Assembly: GCA_044341025.1 (NCBI GenBank)
Contig: JBIISM010000004.1
Span: 124,001-188,000 of the forward strand
Direction of reading: 5' to 3'
Length of the DNA stretch: 64,000 bases
Source of the DNA: JABMMZ01 sp044341025
Lineage (GTDB): Bacteria; Bacteroidota; Bacteroidia; NS11-12g; UBA955
Shown here: one piece after another, positions 1 through 8,960 of the stretch
How the letters are laid out: each line of letters opens with the position of its first letter
How positions within the stretch are numbered: position 1 is the stretch's first letter
Notes under the pieces: generated by a model
What the model saw: only the letters and a program-made list of their open reading frames with translations
Databases searched by the model: none
What the model was told of the DNA's origin: nothing
Position numbers and translations under genes: made by a program

Positions 1-603
1 ATCGTCATAATCGCTCATAATTTCGGGCAATAAAATACCTTCTGCTCCTCCAGCTATTCCGGCATTCAAAGCAATAAATCCGCTATCACGGCCCATCACC
101 TCAATAAAGAACAATCGGTTATGAGAATCTGCCGTATCACGAATTCTGTCAATGGCATCCAATGCGGTATTAACAGCTGTATCAAAGCCGATGGTAAAAT
201 CAGTTCCATACAAATCATTGTCAATTGTACCAGGAGCACCAATGGAAGGGATTCCATATTCATCGAAGAAAATTCCTGCGCCAGTGTAAGTTCCGTTGCC
301 ACCTATACAAACTAGGCCGTCAATTTCAAATTTCACCAATTGATCATATGCCTTCTTTCTGCCCTCAAGAGTCATGAATTCTTTACTTCTAGCGGTTTTT
401 AAAATGGTGCCCCCATATTGAATAATATTTGCAACATCCTTAGGCTCCAACTTTGCTATATCACCTTCTATCATTCCTTGGTAGCCGCTTCGGATTCCAT
501 AAACATCAATTCCGTGGTAGGTAGCAGAGCGAACAACAGCCCTAATGCATGCATTCATTCCAGGCGCATCGCCTCCAGAAGTAAAAACTCCAATCTTTTT
601 CAT
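1..603 (-). CDS. pfkA: ATP-dependent 6-phosphofructokinase, N-terminal 201 residues (cut by window edge)
   Basis: Phosphorylates fructose 6-phosphate to fructose 1,6-bisphosphate, the committed step of glycolysis, in the cytoplasm. The reverse strand reads MKKIGVFTSGGDAPGMNAC from an ATG at 603 and stays open to base 1. Visible motifs are the nucleotide-binding GGD (10-12), PGTIDND (about 124-130, containing the catalytic Asp) and MGRDSG in the sugar-phosphate site. The residue after the GGxG segment is the Gly expected of ATP- rather than pyrophosphate-dependent enzymes. An oddity is GGNGT at 101-105, where most PfkA proteins have GGDGS/T, so residue 103 is Asn instead of the Mg-binding Asp. 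It follows the terminator at 622-647 and is therefore probably its own transcription unit. The C-terminal third lies outside the window. The family assignment is secure. Confidence 0.95.
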   Translation of the reverse strand, partial: MKKIGVFTSGGDAPGMNACIRAVVRSATYHGIDVYGIRSGYQGMIEGDIAKLEPKDVANIIQYGGTILKTARSKEFMTLEGRKKAYDQLVKFEIDGLVCIGGNGTYTGAGIFFDEYGIPSIGAPGTIDNDLYGTDFTIGFDTAVNTALDAIDRIRDTADSHNRLFFIEVMGRDSGFIALNAGIAGGAEGILLPEIMSDYDD

Positions 604-620
604 CTCACACAAATTTGCAA

Positions 621-655
621 AAAAAAACCGACATAAATGTCGGTTTTTAAAATAT
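621..655 (-). terminator. Rho-independent terminator
   Basis: The inverted repeat CCGACA-TAAA-TGTCGG is flanked by an A-run on the left, which is a U-run when read on the minus strand. It ends the coiled-coil protein gene at 668-1594 and separates it from pfkA. Confidence 0.8.
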
Positions 656-667
656 TTTTTTAAAGAC

Positions 668-1594
668 TTATCTCAGTATAAATTTACTTGTTCCGATTTT
701 GTATCCTTCTGTAAAAATCTCTACAGTGTACTCTCCTTTCGGATAAACACCTTGCTTTTTGCAATAAACGACATTGTCTTGTTTTTCATTCTGGTAGTCG
801 ATTGTTTTTCTTTCAGTGTAGAGCGTTTCGGTGCCATCAACTTTCGTTGTTTGCATTTTTGTGGTAATTGGAGAACCGTCTGGTCCGATAATTTTAACGA
901 ATAAATCTTTATCACCTGCATCAGAAATAGAATTTTTGTCGATTGTGAATTTTACTCGGATTTCTTCAACCTTGTTGGCTTTGTCTGTCTCTAATTCTTT
1001 TTTACCAAACATTTTACGTTCTCTAACAGCCGCAGCACTGATAGAACTTGCATGCAAGCGCTTAGCTATACTGATCGTTTTCTTTTGACTTTCAATCGCT
1101 TTATCTTTCTCTGCAGATCTGGCTTGTTCAGTTGTCAAAGTTTCGTTCAAACCAGCGTTTTCATTGGTTAGTTCTTCGTTTTTCTGAGTTAATTCTGCTA
1201 TCTTATTTTTATAGTCTTCAATTTGACTTCTAAGGTTTAAAATTTCTTCTTTTGCTTTTTTAAATTCAGCATCAGACAATTTACCTTTCACCAACATCGA
1301 TTTAATTTGTTTGATTTTTTCTTGAATGGCATTGTCCTTTTCCGACAATTGCTCATTCAAACCTTGGTTCTCAGAACGCATTGTTTCCAATTCTGCAATT
1401 TGTTTATCGAGTTCTGCCTGTAAAACCTTTTTATCGTTGGTTAAAGTTACATTTTGGGTTTTTAGTTCTTCTTTTTCTTTGTTGCCAAGCCATAAGTTAA
1501 TTCCTATACCGACATTTAAAGCAAAGAGTGCACCGATGAGTATCATGAGATACGTTTTACTTTTCTTGTCTTTTTCGTTTTGTTGAATTTCCAT
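668..1594 (-). CDS. Membrane-anchored coiled-coil protein of unknown function
   Basis: This is a 308-residue protein with a short charged N-terminus, one transmembrane helix (about 15-36, TYLMILIGALFALNVGIG) and a long glutamate/lysine/glutamine-rich coiled coil (about 40-175). A compact C-terminal domain (about 195-308) is rich in beta-strand-like segments and ends KIGTSKFILR. The predicted topology is a cytoplasmic N-terminus with the coiled coil and C-terminal domain in the periplasm. I do not recognise a named family. Similar bitopic coiled-coil proteins are common in Bacteroidota, and the C-terminal part may be an Ig-like fold, which is an inference. It is monocistronic, with its own terminator at 621-655 and 60 bp separating it from the MerR gene upstream. 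Function is unknown. Confidence 0.85.
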   Translation of the reverse strand: MEIQQNEKDKKSKTYLMILIGALFALNVGIGINLWLGNKEKEELKTQNVTLTNDKKVLQAELDKQIAELETMRSENQGLNEQLSEKDNAIQEKIKQIKSMLVKGKLSDAEFKKAKEEILNLRSQIEDYKNKIAELTQKNEELTNENAGLNETLTTEQARSAEKDKAIESQKKTISIAKRLHASSISAAAVRERKMFGKKELETDKANKVEEIRVKFTIDKNSISDAGDKDLFVKIIGPDGSPITTKMQTTKVDGTETLYTERKTIDYQNEKQDNVVYCKKQGVYPKGEYTVEIFTEGYKIGTSKFILR

Positions 1595-1654
1595 TTTCGC
1601 TAATGATTTTGATACAAATTTATAGTATTTAGAATGATATCTTAATATTTTTTT

Positions 1655-1999
1655 TTACAAGTTTTTCTTAATATCTTCGAGAAAAGTCTTTAATTTTTCA
1701 AGACTTTTAAGAATTTCATGGTTTTTATCCTTAACCTGATTGTGGCTTTCCATATACTCATTAGCCCCTTGCAGCGTATAACCCTTGTCTTTTACAATGT
1801 AGTGTATGGTTTTCAGGTCTTTAAGATTTGTTTCTGTGTATAATCTATCCCCTTTTCTATTTTTTTGCAGGTCTTTTAAACACGTAAATTCCTTTTCCCA
1901 AAAACGCAACAAAGAGGGCGCTACACCTATAATCTTCGATGCTTCTCCCATTTTATAAAACATTTTATTGAACTCAGTATCGTCTTTTAGTTTTGGCAT
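1655..1999 (-). CDS. MerR-family DNA-binding regulator
   Basis: A 114-residue protein beginning with a winged helix-turn-helix of MerR type: FYKMGEASKIIGVAPSLLRFWEKEF (about 14-38) contains the typical GEAS..GV....LRFWE pattern, followed by the wing (KNRKGDRLYTETNLKDLKTI). The C-terminal 35 residues form a short helix that probably makes the dimer. No ligand-binding domain or cysteine cluster is present, so an effector cannot be guessed. The start codon overlaps the stop of the M23 peptidase gene by one base (TAATG), implying translational coupling. The M23-MerR pair is a recurring gene order in Bacteroidota (my recollection), and a link to cell-wall or division control is only inferred. Confidence 0.88.
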   Translation of the reverse strand: MPKLKDDTEFNKMFYKMGEASKIIGVAPSLLRFWEKEFTCLKDLQKNRKGDRLYTETNLKDLKTIHYIVKDKGYTLQGANEYMESHNQVKDKNHEILKSLEKLKTFLEDIKKNL

Positions 2000-2970
2000 T
2001 AGTCAAAGGATTGATTAGGTGAAGAAGCTCTCTCAAGCATTAATTGATATTCCTCATTTGTAAGGTCATTGTAGAAGAAGTAGGCTGGATTTAATTTCTC
2101 GCCATTTTTGTGCACTTCGTAATGCAGATGCGGGGCTGTTGATTTACCTGTGGTACCAACCAAACCAATCAATTGACCGCGTTTAACTATTTGACCACGT
2201 TTAACTTTAAACATACTCAGGTGGCCGTATAAAGTTGTAAAGCCATTGCCATGGTTAATTATAATATGCTGACCATAACCCCATATTTCGGTATTAACAG
2301 ATTCGATAGTACCATCTGCAGTGGCATATACTTCAACGCCTCTAGGTGCAGTAAAATCAATTCCTGCGTGGAATCTTTGGGTTCTATAAAATGGATCCGT
2401 CCTGTATCCAAAGCCAGAACCTATGCGTTCAAGTTTTTTATTTGCAACAGGCTGAATGGCTGGAATTCTGGATAAGTACTCTTTTTTATTTTGAGCCATC
2501 GAAAGCAATTGATCAAAACTTTTGTTTTGAGCAACAAATTGATTTTGAAGTTCCTGCAAACGCTCATTTAATTCAGGCAACAATTCGGAATTGGGCAGTT
2601 TTCTTAGCTCATTAAAATTTTGGGATTTTTCGTAACTCATTTGCCAAACCTTATCATTAACAGGTTCACTTTCATAAATTGATCTGTAAACCGTGTTGTC
2701 TTTAATTCGTATGCGGTTGAGTTCATTTCCAAGATCGATAATCCTTTGATTCATGTTCTCGATCTCTGCTGTCAAATCAGAATTAGCTGTTTTGACCTTT
2801 TTTTCATTCGGGGTATCTACAAATTTCGAAAAAATTAAAAAGATTACAAATCCAAAAATTAAAGAAAATGAAAAAACGCCAATACCTCTTAAAAGCAATA
2901 TCCACCTACTGAGTTTGTATTTTTCATAACTCAGAGTTTTAGGGTTGAAGAAATATTTGGTCTTTGCCAT
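1999..2970 (-). CDS. M23-family peptidoglycan endopeptidase, membrane-anchored
   Basis: A 323-residue protein with a cytoplasmic N-terminus, one transmembrane helix (about 27-49), a periplasmic coiled coil (about 60-165) and a C-terminal lysostaphin/LytM-type domain (about 180-295). The zinc ligands are all present: H201 and D205 in HAGIDF, and H281/H283 in HLHYE, so it should be an active DD- or cross-link endopeptidase rather than an EnvC-like degenerate activator. It shares an operon with the MerR gene (1-bp overlap). It is divergent from alaS, with 80 bp between the two starts. Its role would be cell-wall remodelling during growth or division. Confidence 0.93.
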   Translation of the reverse strand: MAKTKYFFNPKTLSYEKYKLSRWILLLRGIGVFSFSLIFGFVIFLIFSKFVDTPNEKKVKTANSDLTAEIENMNQRIIDLGNELNRIRIKDNTVYRSIYESEPVNDKVWQMSYEKSQNFNELRKLPNSELLPELNERLQELQNQFVAQNKSFDQLLSMAQNKKEYLSRIPAIQPVANKKLERIGSGFGYRTDPFYRTQRFHAGIDFTAPRGVEVYATADGTIESVNTEIWGYGQHIIINHGNGFTTLYGHLSMFKVKRGQIVKRGQLIGLVGTTGKSTAPHLHYEVHKNGEKLNPAYFFYNDLTNEEYQLMLERASSPNQSFD

Positions 2971-2993
2971 GCGTATTACTCTAATGCTTTTTG

Positions 2994-3001
2994 TATTTTC
3001 G
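2994..3001 (+). promoter_or_regulatory. -7 box upstream of alaS
   Basis: TATTTTCG matches the Bacteroidota -7 pattern TAnnTTYG. It lies about 50 bases upstream of the alaS ATG at 3051, inside the longer open frame that begins at 2991, which argues against the upstream start. No convincing -33 TTG was found. Confidence 0.5.
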
Positions 3002-3050
3002 CGCTTTCAGTTTTCAAACGGTCAAAAATAATAGAATATTTCAATTTAAT

Positions 3051-5693
3051 ATGCACTCTTCCAGAGAAATAAGACTTACTTTTTTAGAATTCTTTCAGAA
3101 TAAGCAACATACCATTGTGCCCTCAGCTCCAATAGTGGTAAAAAATGACCCTACATTGATGTTTACCAATGCTGGGATGAATCAATTTAAAGACTATTTT
3201 TTAGGCAATAAAAAAGCCCCATACAGCCGAGCGGCAGATACCCAGAAGTGTCTACGTGTGAGTGGAAAACACAACGACTTAGAAGAAGTTGGTGTTGACC
3301 ATTACCACCATACCATGTTTGAAATGCTGGGCAATTGGAGCTTTGGCGACTATTTCAAAAAGGAAGCCATCGCTTGGAGTTGGGAATTACTGACTGATGT
3401 ATACAAAATTGACAAAGACCGTTTGTACGTTACCGTCTTTGAAGGAGATTCTAAGGAAGGTCTTGATTTTGATCAAGAAGCCTATGATTTATGGTCAAAG
3501 TTATGCCAAAAAGATAGAATATTAAAAGGCAATAAAAAGGATAATTTTTGGGAAATGGGCGATACAGGTCCTTGTGGTCCTTGTAGTGAAATACATGTGG
3601 ACATGCGCAGCGACGAAGAGCGAAAGACGATCCCAGGCGCAGATTTGGTTAACAATGACCATCCTGAAGTGATTGAAATATGGAACAATGTGTTCATGGA
3701 ATTCAACCGTAAAGCGGATGGAAGCTTAGAAAAACTTCCTGCTCAACATGTAGATACAGGCATGGGCTTTGAGCGTTTGGTTCGCGTTTTGCAAAATAAA
3801 AAATCCAATTACGACACCGATGTTTTTCAACCAATCATTAAAGAATTAGAAACCATTACAGGTATTGCCTACACTGGAACTGATCAAAAGAAAGACATCG
3901 CTTTTAGAGTAATTGCCGACCATATTAGAGCGGTAGCATTTTGTATCGCAGATGGACAGTTGCCATCAAATGGCGGTGCAGGTTATGTTATAAGACGTAT
4001 TTTAAGAAGAGCATTGCGTTATGGATACAGCTACTTGGGCATGCGCGAACCTTTTATGTACCGTTTACTTCCCGTTTTATCGCGCGAATTTGGCACAGTA
4101 TTTCCAGAATTGGAATTGCAAAAAGACTTTATTGCCAAAGTGATTCAAGAGGAAGGCAATACATTTTTAAGAACGTTGTCTAATGGATTGGATAGAATTA
4201 ATGCCCATTTTGCTAATGACACAAAAACTTTAGATGGCAAAACTGCATTTGAATTATACGACACCTTTGGATTCCCAATTGACTTAACCAATTTGATTGC
4301 TTCAGAGAATAATGCTGTCGTTGACATTGCTGGATTTGAAGCCTTGTTGCAAGAACAAAAAGAACGCAGCAGGAAAGATGCCGTTAAAGAAACTGGCGAT
4401 TGGAATTATTTAACCGACGACGATAACGAAGAATTCATTGGGTATGATTTCACCGAGGCTAGCGTTAAAATTGCAAGATACAGAACTGTAAAAGTGAAAG
4501 ACAAAGAACAATTTCAATTGGTGTTTAACATCACCCCGTTCTATGCTGAAAGTGGCGGTCAGGTTGGCGACACGGGTGTAATGAAAGGCATCGTTAACGG
4601 AGAAACCATAGAAATTATAGATACCCAAAAAGAAAACGACCTAATCATTCATTATGTGAAGCAATTGCCGAAAGACAATATGCAAACATTTGAAGTTATT
4701 GTGAATGCAAATAACAGGAATTTAACTGCCTATAACCACAGTGCTACCCATTTGTTGCACGCTGCATTAAAAACAGTATTGGGCAGCCATGTGGCTCAAA
4801 AAGGAAGTTTGGTTACACCAGACTATTTGCGTTTTGACTTTAGCCATTTCTCTAAAATGACGGATGAAGAAATTGCAAAGGTTGAAGAAATTGTCAATGA
4901 AAAAATCGCTGAAAACATTGCACTAGATGAAAAACGCATGATACCGATTAAACAAGCGGTGGAAGAATATGGAGCTACTGCCTTGTTTGGAGAAAAGTAT
5001 GGCGACCTCGTTCGCGTAATTACATTTGACCCGAAATATTCTGTGGAGTTATGCGGTGGTACCCATGCTAAAAATACAGGATTGATTAGACGTTTTAAAT
5101 TGACTTCTGAGAGTTCTGTTGCTGCAGGTGTGAGAAGAATTGAAGCGATTACCAATGTAGCAGCAGACAATTATTACAAGGCAATTGAAACTCAAATGAA
5201 GAATTTGAATATGATGCTGGGTGAGCCTAAAGATTTGAGTATGGCGGTTCAAAAATTGCAAACTGAGCGTTCTGAATTGCTAAAAAAGGTAGAGAAATTT
5301 GAATCGGATAAAGCCAATGAAGTTAAGAAAATACTTATTGAAAAGATTCAAAACTCTGGTAGTGGATTAAACTTAATATTTGAAAGAGTGGATGGCATTT
5401 CAGCAGAACATTTAAAAAACATTTGTTTCCAAATGCGCAGTGAAAACGCACCTTTATTTGGTGTAATTGCATCGGTAAATGAAGACAAACCAATGGTCAC
5501 TGTGTTTGCATCCGATTCATCGGTAAGCGACTATAAAATCAACTGTGGAAACATCGTTCGTGAACTTGCTAAATTAATTCAAGGCGGCGGCGGTGGACAG
5601 CCTTTCTTTGCTAGTGCAGGAGGAAAAGACAGCAGCGGTATTGGACAAGTTTTAGAAATGGCCAAAACGATGGCAGCATCCTTCAGTAAATAG
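3051..5693 (+). CDS. alaS: Alanyl-tRNA synthetase
   Basis: Charges tRNA-Ala with alanine and hydrolyses mischarged Ser/Gly-tRNA. The 880-residue length matches the family (about 875). Starting at MHSSREIRLTFLEFF gives the canonical N-terminus; the open frame reaches back to 2991, but those 20 extra residues are not family-like and contain the -7 box. The class II catalytic core is at about 1-240 (FTNAGMNQFKDYF, RAADTQKCLRVSGKHNDLE, MGDTGPCGPCSEIH, THVDTGMGFERL-type motif 3 as QHVDTGMGFERL). The editing domain carries the zinc ligands HSATHLLH and CGGTHAKNTG. The C-terminal C-Ala domain ends in the glycine-rich GGGGGQPFFASAGGKD segment. It is divergently transcribed from the M23-MerR operon. 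Very secure. Confidence 0.98.
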   Translation: MHSSREIRLTFLEFFQNKQHTIVPSAPIVVKNDPTLMFTNAGMNQFKDYFLGNKKAPYSRAADTQKCLRVSGKHNDLEEVGVDHYHHTMFEMLGNWSFGDYFKKEAIAWSWELLTDVYKIDKDRLYVTVFEGDSKEGLDFDQEAYDLWSKLCQKDRILKGNKKDNFWEMGDTGPCGPCSEIHVDMRSDEERKTIPGADLVNNDHPEVIEIWNNVFMEFNRKADGSLEKLPAQHVDTGMGFERLVRVLQNKKSNYDTDVFQPIIKELETITGIAYTGTDQKKDIAFRVIADHIRAVAFCIADGQLPSNGGAGYVIRRILRRALRYGYSYLGMREPFMYRLLPVLSREFGTVFPELELQKDFIAKVIQEEGNTFLRTLSNGLDRINAHFANDTKTLDGKTAFELYDTFGFPIDLTNLIASENNAVVDIAGFEALLQEQKERSRKDAVKETGDWNYLTDDDNEEFIGYDFTEASVKIARYRTVKVKDKEQFQLVFNITPFYAESGGQVGDTGVMKGIVNGETIEIIDTQKENDLIIHYVKQLPKDNMQTFEVIVNANNRNLTAYNHSATHLLHAALKTVLGSHVAQKGSLVTPDYLRFDFSHFSKMTDEEIAKVEEIVNEKIAENIALDEKRMIPIKQAVEEYGATALFGEKYGDLVRVITFDPKYSVELCGGTHAKNTGLIRRFKLTSESSVAAGVRRIEAITNVAADNYYKAIETQMKNLNMMLGEPKDLSMAVQKLQTERSELLKKVEKFESDKANEVKKILIEKIQNSGSGLNLIFERVDGISAEHLKNICFQMRSENAPLFGVIASVNEDKPMVTVFASDSSVSDYKINCGNIVRELAKLIQGGGGGQPFFASAGGKDSSGIGQVLEMAKTMAASFSK

Positions 5694-5756
5694 TCTAGAA
5701 AATCGAAGAGCGCGAATGGTTTTTCGAAATGGATTTCCGGTACAACTCTAAAACCA

Positions 5757-6224
5757 TCAATGGTGGTATCCTGTGCCATGGATAATGGTAAAACAACGGA
5801 ACAGTTGTTCGGCCAAGATAACCCTCACCATTTGGTGGTTAAAGGTCATGGCAGATAAGGAAATGGCCTCCCCTTTTTGTTTGATGCGCTCATCAAGGCC
5901 ATAAGAGCCTCCAATGACGAAAACGATTTTAGAATATTCCGTGCTCTTTTTTTGAAAGTGTTCAGCAAATTTTATTGAATTAAAGGTCTTCCCTATTTCA
6001 TCCAAAAAGAACACAAACGATTTATCTGGAATATGGATCAACAACAAATCCGCTTCTGCCTCTTTGAGTTTATTGGGCGGTAGTTTGCTGCCATTCTTCA
6101 CATCAGGCAATTCTTTCCAATCCAATTTGGCATATTTACCTAATAATTTCAAGTATTTATCAAGACCATCTTTTACATAAGCTTCGTTGGTCTTACCTAT
6201 ACTAATGATACTGATCTGCAGCAT
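5757..6224 (-). CDS. rlmH: 23S rRNA (pseudouridine1915-N3)-methyltransferase
   Basis: A SPOUT-class (alpha/beta-knot) methyltransferase that modifies pseudouridine 1915 in helix 69 of 23S rRNA on the assembled 70S ribosome. The 155-residue length equals that of the family. Key features are the N-terminal strand MLQISIISIGK, the SAM-knot segment IVFVIGGSYGLDERIK (about 99-114) and the conserved C-terminal tail RVILAEQLFRCFTIIHGTGYHH, where the usual end is ...GHPYH. It is convergent with alaS, with 63 bp between the stops and no obvious hairpin there. The gene lies directly downstream of the terminator at 6230-6262. Confidence 0.95.
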   Translation of the reverse strand: MLQISIISIGKTNEAYVKDGLDKYLKLLGKYAKLDWKELPDVKNGSKLPPNKLKEAEADLLLIHIPDKSFVFFLDEIGKTFNSIKFAEHFQKKSTEYSKIVFVIGGSYGLDERIKQKGEAISLSAMTFNHQMVRVILAEQLFRCFTIIHGTGYHH

Positions 6225-6227
6225 ATG

Positions 6228-6262
6228 AATAAAAAAGCAGGAGTTACCTTTCGATAAAACCT
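6228..6262 (-). terminator. Probable terminator of the OmpA-like gene
   Basis: GCAGG and CCTGC pair around an 18-base loop, and the minus strand continues into a run of U after CCTGC. The stem is short for its loop, so this is a moderate call. Confidence 0.45.
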
Positions 6263-6285
6263 GCCTTTAATTTATTTTTTATTGA

Positions 6286-7281
6286 TTATTGAGAGCTTAG
6301 AATAGATAGCAATTCATCCAATTTAGGCGTCAAAATTATTTCAGTTCTTCTGTTTTTAGCCCTTGCCTCTGAGGTGTTTGCAGAGTCAATAGGAAAAGAT
6401 TCGCCACGACCAGCCGAAGTTACGCGACGAGGATCTACTGAGCCCACGGTGGTTAATATTCTGGCTATTGAGGTTGCACGCAATACACTAAGATCAAGGT
6501 TGTCTTTAATGGTAGGTGATTTCATTGGAACATTATCCGTATGTCCTTCTACCAATATACTTACATCATTGTTTGCGTTTAACGCTTTAGCCAAGGCCAA
6601 TAAGGCTTGCTCACCTTTTGGGTCAACGGCAATACTGCCAGACTTAAACAATAATTTCTCTTCCATACTAACATACACTTTTCCGTTTCTTACTTCAACC
6701 GTTAAGCCTTGATTTTGAAAACCCAACAAAGCCTTTTGAATACTCGCTTTCAAAGCCAATACTGCGCTGTCTTTTGCTTTTAAAATGGCTTCAAGCTCAG
6801 CTACGCGGTTTTCTCTAACTTTCAAGTCGCTCTGCGCAGTCGCAAGACTGGCTGATAAATCGCGGTTTCTATTCTGCGCCATCATCAAAGAAGCTTCTTT
6901 TTCATTAAGCTCTCTTTCTTTGTTTTTTAATGCTTCGTTTTTTGCATTTAAATCGGTCGTTAATCTTCCGTTTTCATAGCGGTTGTTTTCAATGATTCTT
7001 TGAGCCGTTTCCTCAGATTGCTCGTGTAATTTCTTTGTTCTGTCAAAAGCCGTAAAGCATTCAAGAGAATCAGCCTGCAAACCCAACATTCTTGTTTTTA
7101 GAACTGAATTGTTATCATTGCAGATGAGTAAATTGGCAGTGGCGCCAGACAATTGAGTGCTGCACTCTGAATTTGACTTTTGACAAACGTCATACTTTGC
7201 TTGTAAGTCATCCATTTTCCTTTGCGGAACACAGGCCACAATTAGGCATGCCGCAGCAAATATTTTTAAAGACTGTTTCAT
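6286..7281 (-). CDS. OmpA-family peptidoglycan-binding lipoprotein
   Basis: A 331-residue protein with a lipoprotein signal (lipobox LIVAC, Cys about 17), then a long coiled coil (about 25-190) with KNKERELNEKEA-type heptads, and an OmpA C-terminal domain (about 205-325). The domain shows ILVEGHTDNVP and the NLDLSVLRATSIARIL...RVTSAGRGES...AKNRRTEIILTP pattern, including the Asp and Arg that bind diaminopimelate. It probably tethers the outer membrane to peptidoglycan. It has a probable terminator downstream and 157 bp to the DUF5777 gene upstream, so it appears monocistronic. The family is secure; the specific role is inferred. Confidence 0.93.
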   Translation of the reverse strand: MKQSLKIFAAACLIVACVPQRKMDDLQAKYDVCQKSNSECSTQLSGATANLLICNDNNSVLKTRMLGLQADSLECFTAFDRTKKLHEQSEETAQRIIENNRYENGRLTTDLNAKNEALKNKERELNEKEASLMMAQNRNRDLSASLATAQSDLKVRENRVAELEAILKAKDSAVLALKASIQKALLGFQNQGLTVEVRNGKVYVSMEEKLLFKSGSIAVDPKGEQALLALAKALNANNDVSILVEGHTDNVPMKSPTIKDNLDLSVLRATSIARILTTVGSVDPRRVTSAGRGESFPIDSANTSEARAKNRRTEIILTPKLDELLSILSSQ

Positions 7282-7390
7282 TTTAAACGAATTTATATTA
7301 ACCTACCAAAGATACGATAGAAATCAGAACCGGAAATTCGAGTTGTAAACAAGGCCATAAGAATGTATTTTTTTTAACACAGAAAAGAAA

Positions 7391-7418
7391 AAAGGCAGAA
7401 TATTTCCATTCTGCCTTT
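7391..7418 (-). terminator. Rho-independent terminator of the YceI/DUF5777 cluster
   Basis: A strong hairpin pairs AAAGGCAGAAT (7391-7401) with ATTCTGCCTTT (7408-7418) around a 6-base loop. On the minus strand it is followed by a U-rich tract. It lies 21 bp after the stop of the DUF5777 gene. Confidence 0.85.
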
Positions 7419-7438
7419 CGGAATATTTTTAATATGGA

Positions 7439-8386
7439 TTATCCTCTTCCGATATAAAAAACCCTCGAAATGTTAAACCCAAAATGCACCCCACCTTTCA
7501 ACCAATTGCCAGTATTTTCGGCAATGAAGCCTTTTTCATTCATAAATCTTGAATTGGTAAAATGCAATTGAAAGACGTGACCGCCAGTTTCAATGTCAAA
7601 ACCAATAGAAAGCGCGTTTTGGTAAATTGATTTGATTTGATTTGGAAACACATAAAAGTACTCATACGTTAAAGCCGTTTTTCTGGTGATTTTATTTCGA
7701 CCGCCAAATCCAATGCTAAACACATCGTTTTTAAACTTTTGAGAATCAATTAAATTTCTATGCACCAAGGTTGGCATTATTTGAAACGAGAAATTCTTAT
7801 TTACCTTTTTAGAAAGAAGCAATTGATGGGCATAATACAATCTGTGTGTGTAATAGTAAGGATCAATTTGTGCGTTGGTATTCTTTTCGGTTTGCAAGGC
7901 AATATTAGAACACAATGCAATGCTTACAGGTCTTTTCTTATCCCCTTTTGCTTGACGCATTATTTTCCATTTGATGCTTCCATCATAAATTTTCCCAACA
8001 TTGCTTCTGCCAATTTCAACGTTTAACAAATCAGAGATACCGTATGTAAAACTCATTCTTTGAAATGCTTGGTCAAGTCCCCATAATTGGTAGGCTCCTC
8101 CGTTGACTTCACCAAAACGGTGGCAAATTCTAAAATCCAAGTTTTGCTTACCAATCATTTCAGTACTTTGAGAATTAATAACTCTAGTACCTTTGAAAAC
8201 GTTGGTTTCAAAATCAGGGCCTAAATCGATATCCATTAACCCATCCAACATACTGCTGGTATCTGCAACAAAACCTGGTGTATCTGAAATTAAAATCGGT
8301 AAGGTTTCTATCTTTTTTGACGTATCAATTTGGGCATTAATAGTCCCCAAGGACAAACTTAAAACAGCAAATAAAGTTTTTCTCAT
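7439..8386 (-). CDS. DUF5777-family outer-membrane beta-barrel protein
   Basis: A 315-residue protein with a signal peptide (MRKTLFAVLSLSLGTINAQ). The mature part carries alternating hydrophobic and aromatic strands typical of a small outer-membrane barrel, with DFRICHRFGEVNGGAYQLWGLDQAFQRMSFTYG at about 105-137 matching the DUF5777 signature (RFG..N.G...L.GLD...). Its start overlaps the YceI stop by 4 bases (ATGA), so the two are translationally coupled. It is the last gene of the four-gene cluster 7439-9772 and is followed by a strong terminator. In other Bacteroidota this family sits beside YceI and cytochrome-like proteins (my recollection). The biochemical function is unknown; a role in envelope lipid or redox chemistry is conjecture. 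Confidence 0.85.
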   Translation of the reverse strand: MRKTLFAVLSLSLGTINAQIDTSKKIETLPILISDTPGFVADTSSMLDGLMDIDLGPDFETNVFKGTRVINSQSTEMIGKQNLDFRICHRFGEVNGGAYQLWGLDQAFQRMSFTYGISDLLNVEIGRSNVGKIYDGSIKWKIMRQAKGDKKRPVSIALCSNIALQTEKNTNAQIDPYYYTHRLYYAHQLLLSKKVNKNFSFQIMPTLVHRNLIDSQKFKNDVFSIGFGGRNKITRKTALTYEYFYVFPNQIKSIYQNALSIGFDIETGGHVFQLHFTNSRFMNEKGFIAENTGNWLKGGVHFGFNISRVFYIGRG

Positions 8387-8928
8387 TTTTTGGTGTAGTC
8401 CATGATAATATCGACAGTGATTTCTTCCGCAATTTTAGCGCCTGCAGTTGCAGGAATCAAAATGTTATAATCCTTAGGTTTAACTTTTAGGGCTGAACTG
8501 GAGGTAACTTTCCCGCCTTTAACAACGAAAGTGGCAATTCCTGTAACATCTTTGGTCACATTTTTTATGGTCAATTTACCCGTATAATTTACTTTATATG
8601 AGCCGTCTTTGGTGAAATCAACTTTACTGATATCTGAAACTGAACCCTTAAAACTGGCTTTGGGATATAGGTCACTTTCCGCATAGCTTTCGTTGAAATG
8701 GTCTTCCATTAGCTGGTTGGTAAAATCAAATCCCTTCATTAAAAGTGAAAATTCTAAAGCACCAGTGGTGCTATTGAGCATACTGACAACTTTTCTATTT
8801 TCAGCTTTGATGTCTTCCACAGTGGTGTGGGAATCAAATTTAATGGTTCCTGTTTTTGTGAAATACAATTGTGCTTTTGCAGCAAAAGAAAGAATTAGAA
8901 GAGCGCTTATTAAAACTATTTTTTTCAT
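8383..8928 (-). CDS. YceI-family periplasmic lipid-binding protein
   Basis: A 181-residue secreted protein: signal peptide MKKIVLISALLILSFAAKA, then the YceI lipocalin-like barrel. The pattern FTKTGTIKFDSHTTVEDI, GFDFTNQLMEDHFNESYAESDLYPKASFKG and a C-terminal EEITVDIIMDYTKK is that of YceI. Characterised family members bind polyisoprenoid or quinone-like lipids in the periplasm. It is the third gene of the cluster that starts with a cytochrome-like lipoprotein, 32 bp after the OB-fold gene and overlapping the DUF5777 gene by 4 bp. A quinone- or isoprenoid-carrying role next to a cytochrome is plausible but not shown by sequence. Confidence 0.92.
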   Translation of the reverse strand: MKKIVLISALLILSFAAKAQLYFTKTGTIKFDSHTTVEDIKAENRKVVSMLNSTTGALEFSLLMKGFDFTNQLMEDHFNESYAESDLYPKASFKGSVSDISKVDFTKDGSYKVNYTGKLTIKNVTKDVTGIATFVVKGGKVTSSSALKVKPKDYNILIPATAGAKIAEEITVDIIMDYTKK

Positions 8929-8960
8929 ATTATGATGTACTTATACTTTTTCTATTACAA

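Noticed and set aside
2991..3050. 20-residue N-terminal extension of alaS
   Set aside because: It is not family-like, and a -7 promoter box lies inside it; the start at 3051 gives the canonical N-terminus.
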